Assembly: GCA_963753385.1 (NCBI GenBank)
Contig: CAVWCC010000008.1
Location: forward strand, 372,001-436,000
DNA from: JALZKA01 sp963753385
GTDB taxonomy: Bacteria > Actinomycetota > Thermoleophilia > Solirubrobacterales > 70-9
Length of the DNA: 64,000 nucleotides
Direction: 5' to 3'
This document shows positions 47,408 through 53,906 of this stretch, one piece after another (within the stretch, counting starts at the first letter, position 1; each line of letters starts with the position of its first letter). Made by a program: the position numbers and the translations under genes. The notes beneath the pieces were generated by a model. That model saw nothing but the letters and a program-made list of their open reading frames with translations. It searched no databases and had not been told where the DNA came from.

Positions 47408-47808
47408 CAGCAGGCGACGATGTGATCCGTCACTGCCACCGTCGTCTCCTGGGAAAGGAGGCGGTGGACCGGGCACTTCGCGGCGATCTTCAGCAGTCGA
47501 TCCATCTGGTCCTGGTCGAGCTCGCCGGGGCAGCGCAGGGTGACGTCGAACGAGGTCGGCGTGCCTCCGTCGTAGGCGATCTGGACCTCGACCTCGAGCG
47601 CGCCGAGATCCCAGCCCTTGCGGTCCGCGTACATCTCGGCGGTGATCGCTGTACAGGCGGCGAGCGCGGCGCCGAGCGTGCGGGTGGGGGAAGGGCCCTG
47701 GTCCGCGCCGCCGTCGGCCACCGGCTCGTCGATCACGAGCGTGTGCCCGCCCTCGATCTCGACATCGTGCGTGAAGCCTTCACGGCGCCGGGCGAGGACC
47801 TTGACCAT
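47407..47808 (-). CDS. OsmC/Ohr family protein
   Basis: A 133-residue peroxide-handling protein. The two conserved Cys are visible in ALAACTAITAEMYA and IAAKCPVHRLL, the latter typical of the YhfA/OsmC-like subgroup. These thiols reduce organic hydroperoxides. ATG 47808 overlaps the pduO stop. Confidence 0.9.
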   Translation of the reverse strand: MVKVLARRREGFTHDVEIEGGHTLVIDEPVADGGADQGPSPTRTLGAALAACTAITAEMYADRKGWDLGALEVEVQIAYDGGTPTSFDVTLRCPGELDQDQMDRLLKIAAKCPVHRLLSQETTVAVTDHIVAC

Positions 47809-48371
47809 CAGGACCTGCTTCGTCCGGCGAACAGCTCGGGGTCGTCGACATCTGCGTACCGCGCCATCGCGAAGATCAGGTCGGACGCACGATTCAGGAA
47901 GCGAAGGAGGTCGGGCGACGCGAGCTCGCCGGCCCGGCCGAGGGACACGACGCGGCGCTCGGCCCTGCGCAGGACGGTCCGCGCGACATCGAGCTGGGCC
48001 GACAGGTTGGTGCCGCCCGGCAGCACGAACTTCGGCGGCAGGTCCACGCGCGCCATGTACTTGTCGATCAGGGGCTCGAGCTCCGCCCCCATCTCGGGCG
48101 TGATCCGGCTGACCCCGTCCTCGAGGCGGTGGGCGGCCTCGGGCGCGGTGGCGAGCTCGGCGCCCGCGATCATCAACTCGTCCTGGATGCGGAGGATGTC
48201 GGCCGCGAGCTCGTCATCGTTGCCGCACAGCGAGCGCGCGACGCCGAGGACGGAGTTCGCTTCGTCGAGCGACCCGTAGGCGTCGGTGCGGCCGTCGTCC
48301 TTGGACACCCGGCCGCCGTACCAAAGCGAGGTCGAGCCGTCGTCGCCCTTGCCGGTGTAGATCTTCACCAT
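47808..48371 (-). CDS. pduO: Cob(I)alamin adenosyltransferase, PduO type
   Basis: A 187-residue enzyme that forms adenosylcobalamin from ATP and cob(I)alamin. It has IYTGKGDDGSTSLWYGGRVSK (ATP-binding N-terminus), DAYGSLDEANSVLG, and the C-terminal signature LDVARTVLRRAERRV...FLNRASDLIFAMAR. The presence of this enzyme implies use of B12 coenzymes, for example by methylmalonyl-CoA mutase or ribonucleotide reductase. It is the second gene of the operon headed by the DUF1015 gene. Confidence 0.95.
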   Translation of the reverse strand: MVKIYTGKGDDGSTSLWYGGRVSKDDGRTDAYGSLDEANSVLGVARSLCGNDDELAADILRIQDELMIAGAELATAPEAAHRLEDGVSRITPEMGAELEPLIDKYMARVDLPPKFVLPGGTNLSAQLDVARTVLRRAERRVVSLGRAGELASPDLLRFLNRASDLIFAMARYADVDDPELFAGRSRS

Positions 48372-48396
48372 CCGGATCCGATCCTAGACGGGGGCT

Positions 48397-49650
48397 TCAG
48401 CTGAGTGGGTTGAAGACCAACCCGGTGAGCAGCTTCGGGAAGAAGTACGTGGACTTGGGCGGCATCGTCTCGCCCGCCGCCGCAACCGCGCGAACCTGCT
48501 CGACCGGCGTCGGCCGCATCAGGAAGGCGGCGTCGATGCCGTCGTCGAGTGACGCGATCGCCGCCTCCGCGGACGCCGTGTAGGCGATGCCACGTTTGGC
48601 CTCGACGTCCTGTTCGCTCATCCCGAGGGCGTCGCGCAGGATCAGCGTCTCGAGGATCGTGGCGTCGAGCCGGCGGTAGGGCTCGGAGCGCTCGGGGAGG
48701 GCGGCGTCGATCGCGGCCGTGTCCTTGAGGCGCAGGCGAAAGCCCCGCTTGAAGTGCGCGTCGACGTAGCCGAACACGCCGACGCCGGCCTCGCCCGCCG
48801 GGTCGAGCCGCTCGAGCGGGACCTCCTCGATCTCGAAGTGCTCGCGCAGCGCGTTCGCGAGGATCTCGGGCTTCTCCGAGTCGCGGAGGTCCGTGAGCAG
48901 CCGGTGGTACCCGAAGACCGTGAGGCCCGGGTCCTCGAGCGAGACGAGCGCCATCAGCGTGTAGCGGTGGGCGCCCTCGCCGCCGATCTCCTCCGCGTAG
49001 GTGCGGGCGGTCTCGTAGCGGTGGTGCCCGTCGGCGATCAGGAGCTCCGAGCCCGCCAGCTCGGCGGTGACCGCGGCGAGGGTCTCCGCGTCGGCGACGC
49101 GCCAGACACGGTGCACGGTGCCGTCGGGGTCGGTCACCTCGCCCCAGGGATCGCCGCCGAGCGCCGGCTCGAGGATCGGCCAGGCGTTGCCCTCGTGGAG
49201 CGAGAAGATCGGCGAGAGGTTGTGCCGAGTCGCTTGGGTGAGGCGCAGGCGATCCTCTTTGGGTCCCGGCTGAGTGCGCTCGTGGGGCCGAACCATGCCG
49301 GGCCCGTACTCGGTCACCGCGACCCGACAGAGGAAGCCCCGTCGCGTGTGGCGCTCACCGTCGGGCCCGTCGTACTCCTGCTCGAGCGGCCAGAGCGCCT
49401 CGTCGCGATCCGCGGTCAGGATCCCCTGGAGGGTCCACTCCTCGAGCGTCTCGGCCGCGTGCTCGTAGGGATCGCCGCCCTTCGGCGCCTCGGGGAGGTC
49501 GATCTCGACGACGTTGAACGGCGAGCGCGCGAGGAGCTGCGCGCGGGACTCGGCGTCGACCACGTCGTAGGGGGGAGCGGTGACGTCTGACAGCGACGGC
49601 ACGGCGGAAAGGTTGTAGTGAAGGGCTTGGAGGGGCCGGACGTCCGCCAT
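48397..49650 (-). CDS. DUF1015 family protein
   Basis: A 417-residue protein of the DUF1015 family: VTAPPYDVVDAESRAQLLAR, GMVRPHERTQPGPKEDRL, the conserved ELLIADGHHRYETA, and the C-terminal MPPKSTYFFPKLLTGLVF. The His-rich IADGHHRYE segment looks like an active site, and members have been linked to serine metabolism (SerK-like kinases show a related IADGHHR motif), but the activity here is unproven. It leads a five-gene leftward operon from a promoter shared back to back with the desaturase gene. Confidence 0.92.
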   Translation of the reverse strand: MADVRPLQALHYNLSAVPSLSDVTAPPYDVVDAESRAQLLARSPFNVVEIDLPEAPKGGDPYEHAAETLEEWTLQGILTADRDEALWPLEQEYDGPDGERHTRRGFLCRVAVTEYGPGMVRPHERTQPGPKEDRLRLTQATRHNLSPIFSLHEGNAWPILEPALGGDPWGEVTDPDGTVHRVWRVADAETLAAVTAELAGSELLIADGHHRYETARTYAEEIGGEGAHRYTLMALVSLEDPGLTVFGYHRLLTDLRDSEKPEILANALREHFEIEEVPLERLDPAGEAGVGVFGYVDAHFKRGFRLRLKDTAAIDAALPERSEPYRRLDATILETLILRDALGMSEQDVEAKRGIAYTASAEAAIASLDDGIDAAFLMRPTPVEQVRAVAAAGETMPPKSTYFFPKLLTGLVFNPLS

Positions 49651-49659
49651 CGGCGCGGG

Positions 49660-49669
49660 AGCCTAACCT
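49660..49669. promoter_or_regulatory. Overlapping divergent -10 boxes
   Basis: Minus strand TAGGCT (49660-49665) is 9 nt before ATG 49650. Plus strand TAACCT (49664-49669) is 12 nt before ATG 49682. The two boxes overlap by 2 bp, so only one direction can be engaged at a time. Confidence 0.45.
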
Positions 49670-49681
49670 CCTCGCGGTCCG

Positions 49682-50395
49682 ATGAGCGCAACGCATAGCC
49701 GTGACGTGAAGACCATGGCCGAGGCGCGCCGGGAGTTCGCCGGCAAGCGCTCGCCCTGGCTGATCGCGGCGGTCATCCTGATCCTCGTCGTCGCCCGCGC
49801 GTTCGCCGGCGAGGTGACCTGGCAGGACGGTGTGGCGGCAGTCGCGATGCTCGCGATCTACCCGCTCGGCGAATGGGCGATCCACGTCTACCTCCTCCAC
49901 ATGCGCCCGCTCGAGGTTCGCGGCAGGCGCATCGACCCGCCCGCCGCGAAGGGACATCGCGCCCACCACCGCAAGCCGAACGACCTCACGATCATCCTGC
50001 TCGAGCCGAAGGACATCGCCCAGCTCCTGTTCATCGCGATGCCGATCTCGATCGCCGTCTGGGCGATCCCGCTGAGCATCGCCACGGGCTCGGTCCCCGT
50101 CGGCGCGGTCCTGACCGCGGCGCTCACGACGACGATCCTGATCGGGATCTACGAGTGGACCCACTTCCTGATCCACACCGCCTACCGGCCGCGCTCGCGC
50201 TACTACCGCTCGATCTGGCGAACGCACCGCCTCCATCACTTCCAGAACGAGCACTTCTGGCACGGGATCACGAACACGGTTGGCGACCGCGTGCTCGGCA
50301 CCTTCCCCGACCACCGCGAGGTCCCGCGCTCGAAGACCGCGCGGACGCTCGACCCGGAGGCGGCGGGGACGTGGCCGGCGCCGGGCGCCCGTTAG
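49682..50395 (+). CDS. Fatty acid hydroxylase / sterol desaturase superfamily protein
   Basis: A 237-residue membrane enzyme with a di-iron histidine set: GHRAHHRKP, EWTHFLIHTAY and RTHRLHHFQNEHFWHG, plus membrane helices (LIAAVILILVVARAFAG; LLFIAMPISIAVWAIPLS). It should hydroxylate or desaturate a membrane lipid. The third motif is RLHHFQNEHFWHG, close to the usual HxxHH. No lipid partner gene is adjacent. Confidence 0.85.
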   Translation: MSATHSRDVKTMAEARREFAGKRSPWLIAAVILILVVARAFAGEVTWQDGVAAVAMLAIYPLGEWAIHVYLLHMRPLEVRGRRIDPPAAKGHRAHHRKPNDLTIILLEPKDIAQLLFIAMPISIAVWAIPLSIATGSVPVGAVLTAALTTTILIGIYEWTHFLIHTAYRPRSRYYRSIWRTHRLHHFQNEHFWHGITNTVGDRVLGTFPDHREVPRSKTARTLDPEAAGTWPAPGAR

Positions 50396-50424
50396 TCCGA
50401 GAGGACCGCGGGTAACCGCGCAGG

Positions 50425-50919
50425 ATGAGCGATGGGCAAGGAGGCTCGGACGGTGAGTCTCACTCGCAGCGGGTCAACCGCGAGCTGATCGAACTCCTCA
50501 ACGAGCTGCGCGTGGCGCTTCCGGGCGTTCAGGTGCTGTTCGCGTTCCTGTTGGCCGTACCCTTCGCCACCGGGTTCGAGAAGACCACCGACTTCCAGCG
50601 CGATCTGTTCTTCGCGACCCTGCTCGCCACCGCGATCTCGTCCGTGCTCCTGATCGCCCCGTCGGCCTATCACCGCATCAACTTCCGCGAGCACGACAAG
50701 GAGCGCATGCTGCTGACCTCGAACGGCCTCGCGATCGCCGGGCTCGCGTTCCTGGCCCTCGCGATCGTCGGAGCGATCGTCCTGGTCGCCGACTTCATCT
50801 TCGAATCGGACGTGGTGCCGATCCTCTGCGCGATTCTTGGCCCGGCGACCTTCGCGGTCGCGTGGTTCGTCCTCCCGATCGCCCGGCGGGAGCCCCGAGA
50901 CACGCCGGATCGCTCGTGA
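50425..50919 (+). CDS. DUF6328-like small membrane protein
   Basis: A 164-residue protein with four hydrophobic helices. The pattern RVNRELIELLNELRVALPGVQVLF, then FATGFEKTTDFQRDLFF and APSAYHRINFREHDKERML is the hallmark of the actinobacterial DUF6328 family. Function unknown. It starts 29 bp after the desaturase. Confidence 0.82.
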   Translation: MSDGQGGSDGESHSQRVNRELIELLNELRVALPGVQVLFAFLLAVPFATGFEKTTDFQRDLFFATLLATAISSVLLIAPSAYHRINFREHDKERMLLTSNGLAIAGLAFLALAIVGAIVLVADFIFESDVVPILCAILGPATFAVAWFVLPIARREPRDTPDRS

Positions 50920-50973
50920 CGTTCCTGCCCTAGAGGCGTATTGGGGGTGGAACGCTCGATCGAGGAGAAAGGG

Positions 50974-51459
50974 ATGAGAACTCTCAAGACCGTAATCGCG
51001 ATGCTGCTTGCGGGTGGATTGCTCGCGACCGGGGTCGCCGGCGCGATTGGGACGCCGGGCAAGCGACCCCGCGCGGTCGCGGTAACAGCGAGTGGCGAGA
51101 GCGTTAGGGCAAGCCAGGGGAGCTGGTGCTACTTCGGCGAGCGCCGGGGCATCTGCGCCGATTACGTCTACCCGCTGCGAATCAAGCGCCGGCTGACGGT
51201 CTCTCCGGGCGAACGCATCACGTTCCACCTGCACGACCGGACGATCGCGACCCTTTCCGCCCGTCTGCTGCGGGTGCGCGAGCGCCGGTACCGGGACCTG
51301 GGTCCGCTCGAGGACATCGAGCGCGCCGGGAACCCGCGCGCCTGGCGCGCGACGATCCCGGAGAGCGCATCGAAGGCGAACGCGATCGACATCTTCGTCC
51401 GCTACAAGGAGAATCGCGGCGACTCGAACTGGTGGGCGGGGATCAGGCTGCCCAAGTGA
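50974..51459 (+). CDS. Secreted protein of unknown function
   Basis: A 161-residue protein with a signal peptide (TLKTVIAMLLAGGLLATGVA). Its small basic beta-rich domain has a possible disulfide (SWCYFGERRGICADYVYP) and ends in SNWWAGIRLPK. Not recognised. AGGAG (50963-50967) 6 nt before the ATG at 50974 fixes the start, so this mRNA has a leader. It is followed, in the other direction, by tRNA-Pro. Confidence 0.72.
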   Translation: MRTLKTVIAMLLAGGLLATGVAGAIGTPGKRPRAVAVTASGESVRASQGSWCYFGERRGICADYVYPLRIKRRLTVSPGERITFHLHDRTIATLSARLLRVRERRYRDLGPLEDIERAGNPRAWRATIPESASKANAIDIFVRYKENRGDSNWWAGIRLPK

Positions 51460-51462
51460 GAA

Positions 51463-51536
51463 TCGGGGCGGCGGGATTTGAACCCGCGATCTCACGGCCC
51501 CAAACCGTGTGCGATACCAGGCTTCGCTACGCCCCG
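51463..51536 (-). tRNA. tRNA-Pro(TGG)
   Basis: A 74-nt cloverleaf on the minus strand: acceptor CGGGGCG with CGCCCCG, anticodon stem CACGG/CCGTG with loop TTTGGGG (anticodon TGG), T arm GCGGGTTCAAATCCCGC. CCA is not encoded. Confidence 0.96.
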
Positions 51537-51544
51537 AGTAGCCG

Positions 51545-51550
51545 AGTGTA
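51545..51550 (-). promoter_or_regulatory. -10 box for tRNA-Pro
   Basis: TACACT on the minus strand, 8 nt before the tRNA 5' end. Confidence 0.5.
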
Positions 51551-51591
51551 ATCGCGGGTAGCCTCGCAACACGCGGACCGAAGGAGCAAGC

Positions 51592-51915
51592 ATGGTGGAC
51601 TTCAAGAAGCTGGGTGTCAAGGCCAAGGACCTGGTCGAGAAGCGGGGTGGCACGGATTCCATCAAGGAGGACGCGGCCGAGCTCAAGGAGATCGCGACCG
51701 GCAAGGGAAGCGTCTCCGACAAGGCGAAGGCCGCCGCGGCCGCGCTGAAGGACCCTGGCACCAAGGGCGCAGACGACACCGAGCCGACTCCGGCACCCGC
51801 GGAGCCCGCGGACGAGGGCGGCGCTGCCGACGAGCGCGCGGAGCGCAGGGAGCGCAGAGCCAAGCGGCGCAAGGAGCGCGCCGAGCACCGCCAGGGCGAG
51901 CAGGACCCCGCCTGA
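51592..51915 (+). CDS. MT0933-type antitoxin-like protein (orphan)
   Basis: The 107-residue protein begins VDFKKLGVKAKDLVEKRGG, then SIKEDAAELKEIATGKGSVS and KAKAAAAALKDPG. This pattern matches the small MT0933-like antitoxin family common in actinobacteria. The C-terminal half is a charged tail (ERAERRERRAKRRKER). No toxin gene is adjacent, as it lies between two tRNA genes. In many genomes this family occurs alone, so a toxin-antitoxin role is uncertain. AAGGAG 6 nt before ATG 51592 fixes the start. Confidence 0.72.
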   Translation: MVDFKKLGVKAKDLVEKRGGTDSIKEDAAELKEIATGKGSVSDKAKAAAAALKDPGTKGADDTEPTPAPAEPADEGGAADERAERRERRAKRRKERAEHRQGEQDPA

Positions 51916-51923
51916 GCAGCGGC

Positions 51924-51929
51924 TACGCT
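51924..51929 (+). promoter_or_regulatory. -10 box for tRNA-Arg
   Basis: TACGCT, 8 nt before the tRNA 5' end; the same hexamer precedes nnr. Confidence 0.5.
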
Positions 51930-51937
51930 GGCGCCAA

Positions 51938-52010
51938 GCCCCCGTAGCTCAGTGGATAGAGCGGCTGCCTTCTAAGCAGCGGGTCGGAGGTTCGACTCCT
52001 CCCGGGGGCG
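51938..52010 (+). tRNA. tRNA-Arg(TCT)
   Basis: A 73-nt cloverleaf: acceptor GCCCCCG with CGGGGGC, anticodon stem GCTGC/GCAGC with loop CTTCTAA (anticodon TCT), T arm GGAGGTTCGACTCCTCC. Discriminator G; no encoded CCA. Confidence 0.96.
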
Positions 52011-52035
52011 TCCCGGGCCCGGATGCTCACCCGCG

Positions 52036-52041
52036 TAAGCT
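52036..52041 (+). promoter_or_regulatory. -10 box for the VOC gene
   Basis: TAAGCT, 8 nt before GTG 52050. Confidence 0.45.
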
Positions 52042-52049
52042 GAGTCGTT

Positions 52050-52418
52050 GTGCTCGATCACGTCATCATCAACGTCAGCGACTTCGATTCGGCGCGTGCG
52101 TTCTACACGCACGCGCTCAAGCCCCTCGGCATCGAGATCGTGATGGAGGTGGAAGGGCGGACCGGCTTCGGCGAGAAGGGGTTCCCATATCTCTGGATCG
52201 CCGAGCGCGACGAGCCGAGCGCACCGGTCCACGTTGCGCTGCGGGCCGAGGATCACGTGAAAGTCGACGCCTTCTTCGAGGCGGCGATGGAGGTCGGCGG
52301 GACCGACAACGGCGGACCGGGGATGCGGCCGCAGTACCACGAGAACTACTACGGCGCGTTCGTGCTCGATCCGGACGGCAACAACATCGAGGCCGTCTGT
52401 CACCTGCCGACCGGCTGA
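52050..52418 (+). CDS. VOC family (glyoxalase/dioxygenase-fold) protein
   Basis: A 122-residue single-domain VOC protein: LDHVIINVSDFDSARAFYTH, HVALRAEDHVKVDAFF and the C-terminal YYGAFVLDPDGNNIEAV. His and Glu at the usual metal positions are present (LDHV, HVAL, NIEAV). The reaction is not readable from sequence; such small forms include lyases, resistance proteins and epimerases. GTG start with a leaderless-type promoter. Confidence 0.88.
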   Translation: MLDHVIINVSDFDSARAFYTHALKPLGIEIVMEVEGRTGFGEKGFPYLWIAERDEPSAPVHVALRAEDHVKVDAFFEAAMEVGGTDNGGPGMRPQYHENYYGAFVLDPDGNNIEAVCHLPTG

Positions 52419-52826
52419 TCAGCCGTACGCCAGTCGGAGCATCCGGGCGAGGGAGGCGTCGGGGCCGGGCCAAAGCTCCCGGAGCAGGCCGGGCCCGGCC
52501 GAGCGCAGGACGTAGCGCAACACCAGCGCCGCGATGATCACATCGTCCAGCTGGCCCGCGACCGGGATGAAGTCGGGCACGAGATCGACCGGGAACGCGA
52601 GATATCCGATCAGTCCGGCGAGCGCCAGCTTGCGGCCGGAGGGCACGCGCTCGTCCTTCATCAGCCGCCGCAGGAGGACCAGGCAGTCCGGGATGAACCC
52701 GCCGACAGCGCGAGCCTCTGCCCGCCGCCCGATCGCGATGAGCACGACGATGAACAGCGCGTACAGCGCCACGACCACGACGGCTGCAAGGAGAGTCCAC
52801 TCGGTGAGAGACATCCCTCGGATCAT
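52419..52826 (-). CDS. DUF1232 (YkvA-like) membrane protein
   Basis: A 135-residue protein with an N-terminal helix (TLLAAVVVVALYALFIVVLI) and the DUF1232 core GLIGYLAFPVDLVPDFIPVAGQ-type motif followed by LDDVIIAALVLRYVL. Function unknown. ATG 52826 or ATG 52814 may be used. It ends right next to the VOC stop, tail to tail. Confidence 0.88.
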   Translation of the reverse strand: MIRGMSLTEWTLLAAVVVVALYALFIVVLIAIGRRAEARAVGGFIPDCLVLLRRLMKDERVPSGRKLALAGLIGYLAFPVDLVPDFIPVAGQLDDVIIAALVLRYVLRSAGPGLLRELWPGPDASLARMLRLAYG

Positions 52827-52839
52827 GACCCTCTGGCGC

Positions 52840-52845
52840 TACATT
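52840..52845 (+). promoter_or_regulatory. -10 box for tRNA-His
   Basis: TACATT, 10 nt before the tRNA 5' end. Confidence 0.45.
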
Positions 52846-52855
52846 GGAAGCCCGC

Positions 52856-52929
52856 GGTGGGCGTAGCTCAGTTGGTAGAGCTCCTGGTTGTGGTCCAGGC
52901 GGTCGGGGGTTCGAGTCCCCTCGCTCACC
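52856..52929 (+). tRNA. tRNA-His(GTG)
   Basis: A cloverleaf with G-1 opposite discriminator C73, acceptor GTGGGCG with CGCTCAC, anticodon stem CCTGG/CCAGG with loop TTGTGGT (anticodon GTG). Its 3' 43 bp are duplicated 10.7 kb downstream, marking it as an integration target. Confidence 0.96.
52887..52929 (+). other. Putative attL (3' end of tRNA-His)
   Basis: The 43-bp segment from the anticodon loop to the discriminator of tRNA-His is identical to 63603-63645 in the same orientation, as expected for integration by a tyrosine recombinase at a tRNA 3' end. Confidence 0.7.
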
Positions 52930-53074
52930 CTAAATAGCCTGCAAATCGGACCACTTTGGCCGGGGCCCGATGTTCACACACGCAACGAGGCTCCAAAGTG
53001 TGCGAAGGCACTCAGATCTCTGGCCTAGATGTTCTGGCGGAGACAGACGCCAGGTCGGCCGACGACGACTCACC

Positions 53075-53122
53075 AGGATGCGAGGACGTGTCCGGAGGTG
53101 GGGCGGAAACTCCTACCGAGCG
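53075..53122 (+). repeat. 48-bp repeat, left copy
   Basis: Begins AGGATGCGAGGACGTGTCCG; an inverted near-copy is at 58862-58910. It ends 53 bp before the ABC ATPase start. The 246 bp between tRNA-His and the ATPase contain this repeat but no convincing gene. Confidence 0.8.
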
Positions 53123-53175
53123 TGCCGTTAGCACCATTGACCCCGTACGCTTGACCAAGTCAGAGTTAGAGAGCG

Positions 53176-53904
53176 ATGGGGGTGGACACGACACCTGTCC
53201 TGGAAACCAGGCGGGTACGCAAGAACTACGAGGCCGAGCTCGCGCCCGTGCGTGCGCTCCGCGGCGTGGATATCGCGATTCGATCTGGCGAATTCGTCGC
53301 CGTGATGGGACCCTCCGGTTGCGGGAAGTCCACTCTCCTGAACCTGATCGCGGGGCTCGACGCCCCGAGCGATGGCGACGTTGTGCTCGCGGGGGAATCG
53401 CTCGTCGGAAAGGACGAGAACGAACTCGCTCGGATGCGGCGCGAGCACATCGGGATCGTCTTTCAGTTCTTCAACCTGCTCGAGGGCATGACCGTCCTCG
53501 AGAACGTGACTTTGCCCGCGATGATCGCCGGGACTCCGCGAGCGGCCGCCGAGTCACGCGCCCGCGACCTGCTCGACTTGCTCGGCATCGGCGACAAGGC
53601 CTCGGACGCCCCCGGCGTGCTCTCGGGCGGCCTGCGCCAGCGGCTCGCTATCGCCCGCGCCCTTGCCAACGAGCCCACGATCCTGCTCGCCGATGAGCCG
53701 ACCGGTGCTCTGGACTCCGAGGGCGGCGAGGAAGTGCTGGAACTCCTGCGCCGCCTGCACGGCAACGGGCAGACGATCCTTCTTGTCACCCATGATGGGA
53801 ACGTCGCGGCCGCGGCCGGCCGCCTGGTTGAGATGCGCGACGGCCGCGTCGTCGCCGACGCGGCGGTGGCCGCCACCACGGTGCCCGAACGGCTGGGAAC
53901 GTAG
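53176..53904 (+). CDS. MacB/LolD-type ABC transporter ATPase
   Basis: A 242-residue ATPase: Walker A MGPSGCGKSTLLN, Q-loop FQFFNLLEGMTV, signature LSGGLRQRLAIARAL (Leu in place of the usual Gln), Walker B LLADEPTGALD and switch His in LLVTHD. The 'ADEPTGALDS' and 'HIGIVFQ' patterns belong to the MacB/FtsE/LolD group that works with FtsX-like permeases, encoded next, 2 bp after the stop. The group drives peptide, lipoprotein or antibiotic transport by mechanotransmission. Confidence 0.93.
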   Translation: MGVDTTPVLETRRVRKNYEAELAPVRALRGVDIAIRSGEFVAVMGPSGCGKSTLLNLIAGLDAPSDGDVVLAGESLVGKDENELARMRREHIGIVFQFFNLLEGMTVLENVTLPAMIAGTPRAAAESRARDLLDLLGIGDKASDAPGVLSGGLRQRLAIARALANEPTILLADEPTGALDSEGGEEVLELLRRLHGNGQTILLVTHDGNVAAAAGRLVEMRDGRVVADAAVAATTVPERLGT

Positions 53905-53906
53905 CG

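Noticed and set aside
51126..51551. Rightward open frame ending GAAGFEPAISRPQ
   Set aside because: It is a shadow of the secreted protein gene running into antisense tRNA-Pro.
51972..52403. Leftward open frame ending REESNLRPAA
   Set aside because: Antisense to tRNA-Arg and the VOC gene; Arg/Val-rich shadow.
52956..53696. Open frame covering the region between tRNA-His and the ABC ATPase
   Set aside because: After the 48-bp repeat it becomes an Arg-rich shadow of the ATPase. Only the EDVSGGGAETPT stretch is of interest, and it is reported as a repeat.
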